A DNA stretch of 5,738 nt from Planctomycetaceae bacterium (GCA_024642765.1 JAHEAM010000242.1:408-6145); one strand, 5' to 3'. Positions 1 to 5,738 are shown, numbered from the stretch's first letter. Numbers and translations: made by a program. Notes: generated by a model from the sequence alone, not told the origin.

Positions 1-354
1 ATTTTCTTTGGTGCTGGGCAACCGCAACAAGGTTTCTAGCTCTTCTATATTTTCGCGATCGGGCAAGACACACAGGATGGCATCTTTGAGTGAGCCAAAT
101 GATCGTTTCTGTCCTTTGGTGGCTTCTCCCTTTGAAAAATGCTCGACGATTTCGCGGTATGAAAATGGTGTATTTAGAATCTTTAGAGTCAGTTCGTCAC
201 GTTTGAACAATTCGTCTTGCGCCGCAAGATCGACCATGCGACTTTTGCCGCGCGAGTTTCGAGTCAGTTCGACATTGACAGTCTCCGAGTTGCCGCTGCT
301 GGACCTTTGCTTTTTGTTTCGAGACTTCGATTTTTTTTTTGTTTTAAGGGACAT
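1..354 (-). CDS. Uncharacterised Lys-rich protein, N-terminal part (cut by left window edge)
   Basis: The minus strand is open from an ATG at 354-352 to the left edge (118 codons, no stop), and an in-frame stop lies upstream at 397-399. I do not recognise the protein. The first ~20 residues are strongly basic (MSLKTKKKSKSRNKKQR), look disordered and could bind nucleic acid or phosphate. From about residue 40 the composition is that of a folded domain, with alternating charged and hydrophobic residues (DELFKRDELTLKILNTPFSY, then REIVEHFSKG), probably helical. There is no signal peptide, membrane segment or catalytic motif. No Shine-Dalgarno is visible before the ATG. A second ATG at 237-235 (residue 40) would drop the basic tail and is the main alternative start. 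Codons 6-9 run through ten consecutive A residues, a possible slippage site. I prefer this reading over the opposite-strand frame because its composition is more protein-like, but no homology supports it. Confidence 0.55.
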   Translation of the reverse strand, partial: MSLKTKKKSKSRNKKQRSSSGNSETVNVELTRNSRGKSRMVDLAAQDELFKRDELTLKILNTPFSYREIVEHFSKGEATKGQKRSFGSLKDAILCVLPDRENIEELETLLRLPSTKEN

Positions 355-687
355 TTGCGTGCGTTTATTTATTGCTTGTGGCGGAATAGAGTGAAATCAA
401 ATCACCCTTTTTTGTTGAACCATGGAATCCCCTATTTTAACGGATACCGATTAAAACGGCGACCGGTTGCACGTTGTTTCTTAATTCTCCGTTTGTGCTG
501 AATTGGCACGACAAATGGTGTCGAAAGACGAAAACCCACGACTGCTAACGAGAAAATTCTTGAGTGATGAATTTCTTAGATACTGCATTTTGGGGCAAAT
601 TGAAGGCAAATTCCTGATTGCGTCAATCGTGCCAAATCGCTGAGATACCCTTACTTGCGAGACGGTATAGCATTAACTGGTTCAAAC
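355..687. other. Intergenic region upstream of the left-edge gene, no gene seen
   Basis: These 333 bases separate the stop of the radical SAM gene from the start of the left-edge gene, both on the minus strand. I see no convincing coding frame, tRNA or rRNA. A short stem, GATTG-cgt-CAATC at 616-628, lies downstream of the radical SAM gene. It lacks a following T run, so I do not call it a terminator. The promoter-like part of the spacer is at 434-465 and is listed separately. Confidence 0.6.
434..465 (-). promoter_or_regulatory. Candidate promoter/operator for the left-edge gene: -10-like box plus two CGG-N3-CCG boxes
   Basis: On the minus strand TAAAAT (439-434) matches the TATAAT consensus at five of six positions and lies about 80 nt before the ATG at 354. 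Just upstream are two copies of ACGG-NN-ACCG, at 440-449 and 456-465. Each is an inverted repeat CGG-N3-CCG, and their centres are 16 bp apart. No good -35 box is present at 16-18 bp spacing; the operator-like boxes occupy that space. Such an arrangement would suit a dimeric regulator. This is pattern-based inference only. Confidence 0.25.
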
Positions 688-1656
688 CTATTTGCAAAAC
701 TTGCCTTGCCAGGTGCCCCTGTGGGAGAATTCTGCTTCAACTGCCTTCAGCACCATAGGTTTATCCAGGCACCAAGCTGGGCCAATAAAGTAGTTGTCGG
801 GAGAGTCGCCACTAATCCTCTCAACGATAATGTTCTGGGGCAATAACTCTAAGAAGTCCACCAACGTGGACACATAATCATCTCGTTCCATCAACTTGAC
901 TTGACCCGAGCGGACTTGGTCCGCCAGCGGAGTATTTTCAACAGCATACAGGTTGTGGATTTTGACAGCATCAAGCCCTAAACGAACAACTTCGTGAGCC
1001 GTCGCCAACATATCCTCGTGACTCTCGCCAGGAAGTCCCAACATGATATGTGCGCAAATCTCGAATCCACGACCGTGACTGCGCTCCATTGCTTCGACCA
1101 TAGCGTCGTGGTGATGACCTCGGTTCATCCAATCCAGTGATTTGTCATGCATCGTTTGCATGCCATACTCAACGGTCAAATCGGTTCGTTGCGCGAACTC
1201 TTGCAACAGATCCAGAACATCGTCGGGGACACAATCGGGACGAGTCCCAACAGACATCGCGACAATATCAGGATGGCTCAATGCCTCGTCATACATTTGC
1301 CGGAGTTTTTCAACCGGAGCATACGTGTTGGTTGCCGGCTGAAAATAGGCGGTAAAATGCTCGCATTTGTAGCGCCGTTTTAGACGATTAATTCCATCAT
1401 TGATTTGTTCGGTAATCGTGAACTTTGGTTGTCGCCGACTCGGGCTAAAGCTGCGATTATCGCAAAACGTGCAACCACCAAAAGCCACAGTGCCATCGAC
1501 ATTTGGGCAGGTAAATCCTGCGTCGATGCTAACGCGCTGGACGCGATGACCGTAACGATTCTTCAGGAAGTATCGGTAACTGTAATAACGCAGCCCAGCC
1601 GATCGCCAGTCGAAAACAGGTGGATATTGGGACGAAGCCTGAGGATGCGCGGACAT
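688..1656 (-). CDS. yhcC: YhcC-type (TIGR01212) radical SAM protein
   Basis: Complete 322-residue cytoplasmic protein, ATG at 1656-1654 and TAG at 690-688. It belongs to the radical SAM superfamily, which binds a 4Fe-4S cluster and cleaves S-adenosylmethionine. The cluster cysteines are C50, C62 and C65 in the context CPNVDGTVAFGGCTFC; this C-x11-C-x2-C spacing is typical of the YhcC/TIGR01212 family. Other family marks are YYSYRYFLKNRYG near residues 24-36, FQPATNTYAP (105-114), SVGTRPDCVPDDVLDLL (135-151), EYGMQTMHDKSLDWMNRGH (163-181), the glycine-rich HIMLGLPGE (203-211), KIHNLYAVENTPLA (232-245) and ERISGD (279-284). Length matches the family. The N-terminal half resembles the Elp3-like radical SAM fold, which has led others to suspect RNA modification, but the reaction and substrate are unknown to me. 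No Shine-Dalgarno is visible. The gene stands alone, divergent from the FHA gene across a 276-bp spacer. Confidence 0.93.
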   Translation of the reverse strand: MSAHPQASSQYPPVFDWRSAGLRYYSYRYFLKNRYGHRVQRVSIDAGFTCPNVDGTVAFGGCTFCDNRSFSPSRRQPKFTITEQINDGINRLKRRYKCEHFTAYFQPATNTYAPVEKLRQMYDEALSHPDIVAMSVGTRPDCVPDDVLDLLQEFAQRTDLTVEYGMQTMHDKSLDWMNRGHHHDAMVEAMERSHGRGFEICAHIMLGLPGESHEDMLATAHEVVRLGLDAVKIHNLYAVENTPLADQVRSGQVKLMERDDYVSTLVDFLELLPQNIIVERISGDSPDNYFIGPAWCLDKPMVLKAVEAEFSHRGTWQGKFCK

Positions 1657-1738
1657 TTTGTTGACTAATCGATGAAATGTGAATAGATTTGAGAGTTGGT
1701 TGTCGTATTTCCGATCACCAATATAACGGAATATTTGC

Positions 1739-1767
1739 GAATTTGAGTCTCTGAATTTGAGGCCTCA
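1739..1767. repeat. Direct repeat GAATTTGAG x2 overlapping palindrome TGAGGCCTCA
   Basis: GAATTTGAG occurs at 1739-1747 and again at 1753-1761, 14 bp apart. A third partial copy, ATTTGAG, is at 1687-1693. The second copy runs into the perfect 10-bp palindrome TGAGGCCTCA at 1758-1767. The block lies about 85-110 bp upstream of the radical SAM start and could be an operator, but the sequence alone gives no regulator. Confidence 0.35.
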
Positions 1768-1771
1768 GTAG

Positions 1772-1820
1772 CCTTTTTTGAGTGGCTGCATTCTCAGTGA
1801 ATGCACTCGCTATGAAAAGG
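1772..1820. other. Nested imperfect hairpin in the divergent spacer
   Basis: Three paired blocks are nested: CCTTTT (1772-1777) with AAAAGG (1815-1820), GAGT (1780-1783) with ACTC (1805-1808), and GCATTC (1788-1793) with GAATGC (1799-1804) around the 5-nt loop TCAGT. Internal loops of 2 and 6 nt, and a 4-nt bulge, interrupt the stem. No T tract follows on either strand, so it is not a standard intrinsic terminator. It would fall in the 5' leader of the FHA transcript if that starts upstream of 1772, or could be a protein-binding site. Confidence 0.35.
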
Positions 1821-1932
1821 ACGCCATGATGAAAATAACGCCTTGAAGATTGATTGCAAAAGAGTCCATTTTAAATGTCATCTTGTACCTGTCATTTGAC
1901 TTTTTTGTCTTGCCCCAATTTTGGATTTGAAC

Positions 1933-2340
1933 ATGTTCGGTGAATTAGTACCAGTCGGCGGTGGCGACCCTATCCCATTGCTCAAGAAACGCTTGCGTTT
2001 GGGGCGACGCGATGGATGCGATATTATTTTGAACCTTGCAAACGTTTCCGGACACCATTGTCTACTCGAAATTGAAGAGGGCTATTGGTTTGTGCGTGAT
2101 TTGAAATCAAAAAATGGTGTGAAACTCGACAAGAAGAAAGTCCTACCTGGCGTCAGACGTCGCTGCGACCCAGGTTCAATTCTCTCGATTGCAAAGAATG
2201 ATTTTGAGGTCGCTTATGACCCAACGGCTTTGGGCGCTTACGGAACGCCTCCGCAAGACGAATATCTTGATGCCATGTTTGGAACGTCGCTGTTGGATCG
2301 AGCGGGCTTGTCTCGCCGTAAAGATGACTCGAAGCATTAA
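1933..2340 (+). CDS. Small single-domain FHA (forkhead-associated) protein
   Basis: A 135-residue cytoplasmic protein made almost entirely of one FHA domain, a fold that binds phosphothreonine peptides. Seen in order: a short lead with GGGDPIPLLK (9-18), the GR pair of the first conserved loop (LGRRDGCDI, residues 23-31), NVSGHHCLLE (37-46) with S39 and H42 in the S-x-x-H motif, and FVRDLKSKNGVKL (53-65) with the conserved N61-G62. These are the residues that normally contact the phosphothreonine peptide, so binding should be intact. After residue ~100 a Gly/Pro-containing, charged tail (TPPQDEYLDAMFG) ends the protein. No signal peptide or membrane segment is present. I chose ATG at 1933 because the protein then begins MFGELVPVGGGDPIP, which I associate with planctomycete homologues, and a weak GGA lies 7 nt before it. 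An in-frame TTG at 1921 would add four residues. No kinase, phosphatase or secretion gene is adjacent, so the partner is unknown. Confidence 0.9.
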   Translation: MFGELVPVGGGDPIPLLKKRLRLGRRDGCDIILNLANVSGHHCLLEIEEGYWFVRDLKSKNGVKLDKKKVLPGVRRRCDPGSILSIAKNDFEVAYDPTALGAYGTPPQDEYLDAMFGTSLLDRAGLSRRKDDSKH

Positions 2341-2429
2341 TTGATGGGCAGACAGGCGGAACAATAGTTCTGTCGAAACTGAGCGCACGATTTATTCTTT
2401 ATTCCAACACAGTCTGGTGTTCCCTAGCA

Positions 2430-2441
2430 AGGAACGTTCCT
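2430..2441. repeat. 12-bp perfect palindrome AGGAACGTTCCT in the convergent spacer
   Basis: AGGAACGTTCCT at 2430-2441 is perfectly self-complementary and has no loop. An extra GTTCC at 2419-2423 can pair instead with GGAAC at 2431-2435 around a 7-nt loop, so two hairpins compete. It lies in the 132-bp spacer between the converging FHA and sulfatase genes, where a two-way terminator would be expected. Neither side has a clear T tract; the nearest is the T-rich stretch around 2391-2404. It may instead be a binding site. Confidence 0.3.
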
Positions 2442-2472
2442 GCTTTCGATTCACGCCAATTGCGTTTGGGAT

Positions 2473-4248
2473 TTATTTCCCTGACTCTACGGGCTTCGGA
2501 CAGGGGTAAACAGAAGTCCGGTGCGCGCAGGCGTCCCACATCTCAGACATTTTCAATACTAACTCAGGATTGTCGCGAGAAAGATCGTTGTTTTCATTTC
2601 GATCGATAGCGATGTCGTACAGCTCCCATTTAACGGGTAGCTCGCGATCCTTCATCTTGCCCTTCGCTACGAGCTTCCAATTTCCCATTCGGATCGCGCG
2701 GTTTCCCTCGTGCTCCCAGAAGAGTGTCTCTCGCTCAAGGGTTTTGTTTTCAAATGCAGCGTGCAAGCTTGTACCTTCCATCGGTATTATTTTGTTACCC
2801 TTGAATTCCGTTGGATAGCTTGCGTCGGCGAGATCGATACAAGTCGCCATGATATCAATCAAGTGACTGGGCTCGTGCCGCAATTCATTTTTTGCCGCAA
2901 TACCTTTTGGCCATTGAACGACCAAGGGGGTCGAAATTCCGCCCTCATGCACAAAGTGTTTGTACTCTCGAAGAGGCGTATTCGAAACGTTTGCCCAATT
3001 CTGCCCGTAACCCAAGAACGTGTCAGCTGGGCCAGGCATCACATGCCCACTTTTGACAGGTCGTCCGTCGCGAGTTTGGTTGGGGCGGCTGGTGAAGTAA
3101 TGAAGAACATCATCGGGTATTGTCTTGAATTTTGCAGCGTCGACAACGTCCGAAACATTTTTGGGGTTCGGGTCGCGTCCTGCGCCTTCCTGGCAACCAC
3201 CGTTATCTTGCATGAACAAAATAATCGTATTGTCCAACTGGCCTCGCTCCTCCAGCTGTTGTACCAGCCGCCCGATGCCTGAATCCATTTGGTCGATCAT
3301 TGCTGCATAAACTTCCATACACGCTGCCTCCCACACCTTATCTGGCACTTTGTCCCAATCTCCCGAACGATTGGTTATGGTTGTCGCCTGAGAAATAACG
3401 CCCAGCTCCTTCATGCGAACTAGACGACTTTGCCGAATCGCTTCATAGCCGTTGTCGTAGACGCCGTCGTATTTTGCGATTGTTTCCGGGCGCGCGTGCA
3501 GCGGCCAGTGTGCGGCTGTGAATGCGACGTACATGAACATTGGTTTGGTGTCGAAATCATGTTGAGCGACAAATGAACATGCGTTGTCCGCAAAGGCATC
3601 GGTAACGTGGTAGGGCTGCGACGGTTGGTAGGCGGTATCGTTTCGACAAGTGATCAATTGGTTATCGCGAATAAGCGAGTTCGGGTCCCACATGCTGCTT
3701 GCCCCATTGATCAATCCGTAGCAATGGTCGAAGCCGCGTTGCAATGGCCAGTTGAATTTTTCATCCTCCGCTTGCGGATTTACCTTTTGCGTGACGTGCC
3801 ATTTACCGACTTGGTACGTGCCGTACCCTGCGGCCCGCAATACTTCAGCGATCGTAACCGAGTTGCGGTTCATTTCGCCGCGATAGCCAGGCACACCCTC
3901 GTCCTCAACCATCCAACCAACTCCGGCCTGATGAGGATAAAGGCCGGTCAGCAAACTTGCCCGAGTCGGACAACAACGGCCAGTATTGTAGAACTGGGTA
4001 AAACGTAGGCCATTGGCGGCCATGCGGTCCAAGTTCGGCGTCTTAATTTCGCCGCCGTAACACCCAATATCCGAATAACCCATATCGTCCGATAGGATAA
4101 CAATAATATTAGGCCGCGAATCATTCGGTGTATCATCCGCCAAGCCCGCTCGCCCCACCAAACCGCATCCGGCAAGAACACAAATTGCAGACACCCATCG
4201 AAGATAATCAGCAAGAAATCTCATCGTTATTCGTTCCGCAAAATTCAC
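2473..4248 (-). CDS. Type I (formylglycine-dependent) sulfatase, arylsulfatase-like, predicted lipoprotein
   Basis: A 591-residue sulfatase (Pfam PF00884 type) that hydrolyses sulfate esters; substrate unknown. Numbered from GTG at 4248: signal sequence with hydrophobic stretch WVSAICVLAG (18-27) and lipobox L25-A26-G27-C28, so it is probably lipid-anchored. Mature domain: NIIVILSDDMGYSDIGCYGG (47-66) with metal ligands D54 and D55. The C-x-P-x-R motif CCPTR (92-96) has C92 as the residue converted to formylglycine. Further active-site features are VGKWHV (147-152; K149, H151), AAHWPLH (245-251), MQDNGG (346-351; D348, N349) and REYKHFVHEGG (427-437; K430). The C-terminal subdomain carries RMGNWKLV and WELYDI. 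All catalytic positions I can place are present, and length is normal. GTG at 4248 has AGGG 8 nt upstream; ATG at 4224-4222 gives 583 residues and a more typical short signal peptide, so the start is uncertain. Planctomycetes often carry many such enzymes for sulfated algal polysaccharides. Maturation needs a sulfatase-maturing enzyme encoded elsewhere; the nearby YhcC-type radical SAM protein is not one. Confidence 0.95.
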   Translation of the reverse strand: MNFAERITMRFLADYLRWVSAICVLAGCGLVGRAGLADDTPNDSRPNIIVILSDDMGYSDIGCYGGEIKTPNLDRMAANGLRFTQFYNTGRCCPTRASLLTGLYPHQAGVGWMVEDEGVPGYRGEMNRNSVTIAEVLRAAGYGTYQVGKWHVTQKVNPQAEDEKFNWPLQRGFDHCYGLINGASSMWDPNSLIRDNQLITCRNDTAYQPSQPYHVTDAFADNACSFVAQHDFDTKPMFMYVAFTAAHWPLHARPETIAKYDGVYDNGYEAIRQSRLVRMKELGVISQATTITNRSGDWDKVPDKVWEAACMEVYAAMIDQMDSGIGRLVQQLEERGQLDNTIILFMQDNGGCQEGAGRDPNPKNVSDVVDAAKFKTIPDDVLHYFTSRPNQTRDGRPVKSGHVMPGPADTFLGYGQNWANVSNTPLREYKHFVHEGGISTPLVVQWPKGIAAKNELRHEPSHLIDIMATCIDLADASYPTEFKGNKIIPMEGTSLHAAFENKTLERETLFWEHEGNRAIRMGNWKLVAKGKMKDRELPVKWELYDIAIDRNENNDLSRDNPELVLKMSEMWDACAHRTSVYPCPKPVESGK

Positions 4249-4270
4249 CTCATGTACCCTGACTACTCCA

Positions 4271-4453
4271 CTACATCCTAGCCGCAGTGTGACGTGGAGG
4301 GAACATTCGGTTCAATTTCTTGCTAATGGACTGGCAATGCGTGGTGTTTTCGGCGGCTTTTCTCAGCAGAGCGAGCAGCCACATGACTACTCGCTCAAAA
4401 AGCCAAAAGACTGCCATCCGCATGGAGCCTAGACCATGCCTCGAATAGACCAA
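4271..4453 (-). other. Structured intergenic element, open for 60 codons; possible dispersed repeat or small membrane protein
   Basis: Between the macroglobulin and sulfatase genes the minus strand is open from TTG at 4453 (or ATG at 4423) to TAG at 4273-4271. The peptide has one hydrophobic segment (MAVFWLF, then VVMWLLALL; residues 13-30), followed by RKAAENTTHC and a basic end, so it could be a small membrane protein. The same DNA holds a long imperfect inverted repeat (4355-4404). The peptide string AVFWLFERVVMWLLALL reminds me of short hypothetical proteins annotated repeatedly in Rhodopirellula-like genomes. That would point to a dispersed non-coding repeat whose translation is spurious, but this is memory rather than a search. 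There is no clear Shine-Dalgarno. I lean towards a repeat element over a gene. Confidence 0.35.
4355..4404. repeat. Two-part inverted repeat (hairpin) within the 4271-4453 element
   Basis: GGCTTTT (4355-4361) pairs with AAAAGCC (4398-4404), and GAGCGAG (4369-4375) pairs with CTCGCTC (4390-4396). The inner loop is 14 nt, and the two stems are separated by 7 nt on one side and 1 nt on the other. Both stems are perfect 7-bp matches. No T tract follows the structure on either strand, so it is not a normal terminator. It lies downstream of the macroglobulin stop and upstream of the sulfatase start, in the leader or promoter region of the latter. Confidence 0.5.
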
Positions 4454-4474
4454 TTGCCTGTCACCACGAACTTG

Positions 4475-5738
4475 TCAGTTCAAATCGTCTCGATCCATAA
4501 TCTTCAGTTTCATTTCGTCTGAATTTGCCTTGAGCTCTGGAGCGTACATTGCCCAGGCCTTTGTTGGCAAGGCACTAAATTGGCCGGGAGTTTCGGCACG
4601 CATTCGGTAGCTAAAGCTATGCTTGCCGCGAACCAGCTGCCTTGTAAAGAATGCGACACGTTGATCGCGGAATTCGACGAAGGCATTCAGGCTGCCAGGA
4701 ACATAGCCGCTGCGAAGCTCTATCGGCTCACAACCTGCAGCTTTCATGTCTTCGAAAATCACGTATTCGTAATCGTTTTTCGAATCAATCTCCAACTCAA
4801 TTTCGATCAAGTCGCCGCTCTTGACTTCATCCCAACTTTTTAATGGAACACGTTTGTATTTCTCGACTTTTTGATCAACTACTTGTCCACTGCTGCCAGA
4901 AACTTGGGCCGCTGCATCTTTGACTTGAGCAAGCCGATAGAACGCGCGTTGCACCTTAATTTCCAGTCCAGCGGCTGTGATGTTGTCTTCGAGAGTGAAA
5001 TTTGTGAGATAAGCATTTGTGTATAAGTTGCCTTTGCCGACGCGTCGAATCTCGACAACGTGTTCGCCATCGGTCAATTCGTCGCCTTCCAATACGAATC
5101 GATTATTGAATTGAAACAATACCGCTGGAGTGATTTCGACACTTTGTTTAAGCTTCCCATCGATCAATACCTCGACAGTCATTTCGGGATTGTCTTCGCC
5201 ACTGGCTTGCATGTAGTCAGAGAATGCTTCGACGCACAGAGCCGTGTCGCGAGTGCTATTCCAATAGGTACCATGACGTCGATTGTTGAGCAAGTACTTT
5301 ACGAGCCCCGAAGTCACCGGGTCATTGGGCTTCGTTTTTGACATCAGCTTTAGGAAAATTGCGTTTGCCTCGATCGAGTCGCCGTACCAATACCACCAGT
5401 AGTTTTGATTGGGCAGATCGATATAAGCCGATTGGTTCTCAGCGTCATATATTACGAACTGATCGATGTTTTTGATCAACATATCTCGGCGTTCGCTATC
5501 ATCGTTGATATCGAAAGCTAGACCAACCAGTCCCATGCCGTAAAGCGACAAGTGTTGGCGATCGCGATACAAGTAATCAGCCATTCGTTTTTCGGCTACA
5601 CCCGATTCGACCAAAGTCAGAAAGACGAGAGCATCCAGGTTGTCTGCGGTCGAGCGATAGGGCACTTGATTGCGTTTTTCAGCGGGAAGATCTCGTTGCC
5701 GATCGCCTTCGATCAACAAGGCAATCTGTTCGTCTTGA
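4475..5738 (-). CDS. Bacterial alpha-2-macroglobulin-like protein, C-terminal part (cut by right window edge)
   Basis: The last 420 residues before TGA at 4477-4475; the frame stays open to the right edge, so the TTG at 5719 is internal and not a start. Bacterial macroglobulins are large secreted or lipid-anchored periplasmic proteins that trap proteases. Fragment residues 1-175 look like the end of the helical thioester-type domain, with repeats such as TADNLDALVFLTLVESG, LYGMGLVGLAFD, NYWWYWYGDSIEANAIFLKL and TYWNSTRDTALCVEAFSDYM. Residues ~180-265 are beta-rich. Residues ~295-415 fit the C-terminal bMG10-type domain, with LKSWDEVKSGDLIEIELEI, DYEYVIFEDMKAAGCEPIEL and the characteristic RAETPGQFSALPT...MYAPEL...SDE ending. 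The thioester motif (CxEQ), macroglobulin repeats and signal peptide would lie beyond the window, so I cannot tell whether the thioester exists. No pbpC, the common partner of one bacterial family, follows it; a sulfatase does, after 226 bp. Confidence 0.92.
   Translation of the reverse strand, partial: QDEQIALLIEGDRQRDLPAEKRNQVPYRSTADNLDALVFLTLVESGVAEKRMADYLYRDRQHLSLYGMGLVGLAFDINDDSERRDMLIKNIDQFVIYDAENQSAYIDLPNQNYWWYWYGDSIEANAIFLKLMSKTKPNDPVTSGLVKYLLNNRRHGTYWNSTRDTALCVEAFSDYMQASGEDNPEMTVEVLIDGKLKQSVEITPAVLFQFNNRFVLEGDELTDGEHVVEIRRVGKGNLYTNAYLTNFTLEDNITAAGLEIKVQRAFYRLAQVKDAAAQVSGSSGQVVDQKVEKYKRVPLKSWDEVKSGDLIEIELEIDSKNDYEYVIFEDMKAAGCEPIELRSGYVPGSLNAFVEFRDQRVAFFTRQLVRGKHSFSYRMRAETPGQFSALPTKAWAMYAPELKANSDEMKLKIMDRDDLN

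Larger units (their letters stand above)
1657..1932. other. Divergent intergenic region with repeats and hairpins
   Basis: This spacer must hold promoters for both the radical SAM gene (minus) and the FHA gene (plus). I see no gene in it. A weak -10-like TATATT lies on the minus strand at 1725-1720, and a TTGACT lies on the plus strand at 1896-1901; neither has a good partner box at the usual spacing. The structured parts, a direct repeat with a palindrome (1739-1767) and a nested hairpin (1772-1820), are listed separately. Confidence 0.5.

Noticed and set aside
8..394. Plus-strand frame of 128 codons at the left edge
   Set aside because: It overlaps the minus-strand frame at 1-354, begins without a ribosome site, and its Ser/Arg/Phe-rich product looks like the antisense of a Lys/Glu-rich gene.
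616..628. GATTG-cgt-CAATC as a terminator for the radical SAM gene
   Set aside because: The stem is only 5 bp and no T run follows on the minus strand.
1137..1383. Several plus-strand frames of 66-78 codons inside the radical SAM gene
   Set aside because: All are antisense to conserved radical SAM family motifs and overlap one another in different frames.
1896..1901. TTGACT as a -35 box for the FHA gene
   Set aside because: The position 17 bp downstream reads TTTTGG, not a -10 box, and it would place the start of transcription inside the coding region.
2710..3282. Plus-strand frame of 190 codons inside the sulfatase gene
   Set aside because: It is antisense to an unmistakable sulfatase, which shows strong family motifs throughout this stretch; the product has no recognisable feature.
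3607..4008. Plus-strand frame of 133 codons inside the sulfatase gene
   Set aside because: Antisense shadow of the sulfatase N-terminal domain, including the formylglycine motif region.
3948..4214. Alternative minus-strand frame of 88 codons within the 5' part of the sulfatase gene
   Set aside because: Same strand but a different frame from the sulfatase, whose metal-binding and formylglycine motifs run intact through the region, so there is no frameshift to explain.
688..4248. The YhcC-type radical SAM protein as the sulfatase-maturing enzyme for the neighbouring sulfatase
   Set aside because: Anaerobic sulfatase-maturing enzymes use a CX3CX2C motif and extra C-terminal Cys clusters (SPASM). 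This protein has CX11CX2C and belongs to another family.

Overview
The window most likely comes from a planctomycete, probably a Pirellulaceae (Rhodopirellula-like) chromosome. This is inferred from gene content: a type I sulfatase with a formylglycine motif and a lipoprotein signal, a small FHA-only protein with a GELVPVGGGDPIPLLK-like N-terminus that I associate with planctomycetes, and a large bacterial alpha-2-macroglobulin. Spacers between genes are fairly long, Shine-Dalgarno signals are weak or absent and GC looks moderate, all of which fit. No taxonomic marker gene is present.

Layout from left to right. (1) 1-354, minus: the N-terminal 118 codons of a Lys-rich protein I do not recognise, cut by the window edge. 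(2) 355-687: non-coding, with a -10-like box and two CGG-N3-CCG boxes just upstream of it. (3) 688-1656, minus: a complete YhcC-type (TIGR01212) radical SAM protein. (4) 1657-1932: divergent intergenic region with a direct repeat, a 10-bp palindrome and a nested hairpin. (5) 1933-2340, plus: a 135-aa single-domain FHA protein. (6) 2341-2472: short convergent spacer with a 12-bp perfect palindrome. (7) 2473-4248, minus: a complete sulfatase, predicted lipoprotein. (8) 4249-4474: spacer holding a structured element that is also open for 60 codons; it may be a dispersed repeat or a small membrane protein. (9) 4475-5738, minus: the C-terminal 420 residues of an alpha-2-macroglobulin-like protein, cut by the right edge.

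The genes do not form an obvious pathway. Four of the five lie on the minus strand, but gaps of 226 to over 300 bp separate them, so each is probably its own transcription unit. The sulfatase and the macroglobulin both act outside the cytoplasm: one removes sulfate from glycans or other esters, the other traps proteases at the cell surface. That is a shared location, not evidence of a shared function. The FHA protein reads phosphothreonine, but no kinase or phosphatase is in view. I found no mobile element, CRISPR array, tRNA or rRNA, and no convincing previously undescribed multi-gene system. The best leads are the small structured intergenic elements and the unrecognised gene at the left edge.
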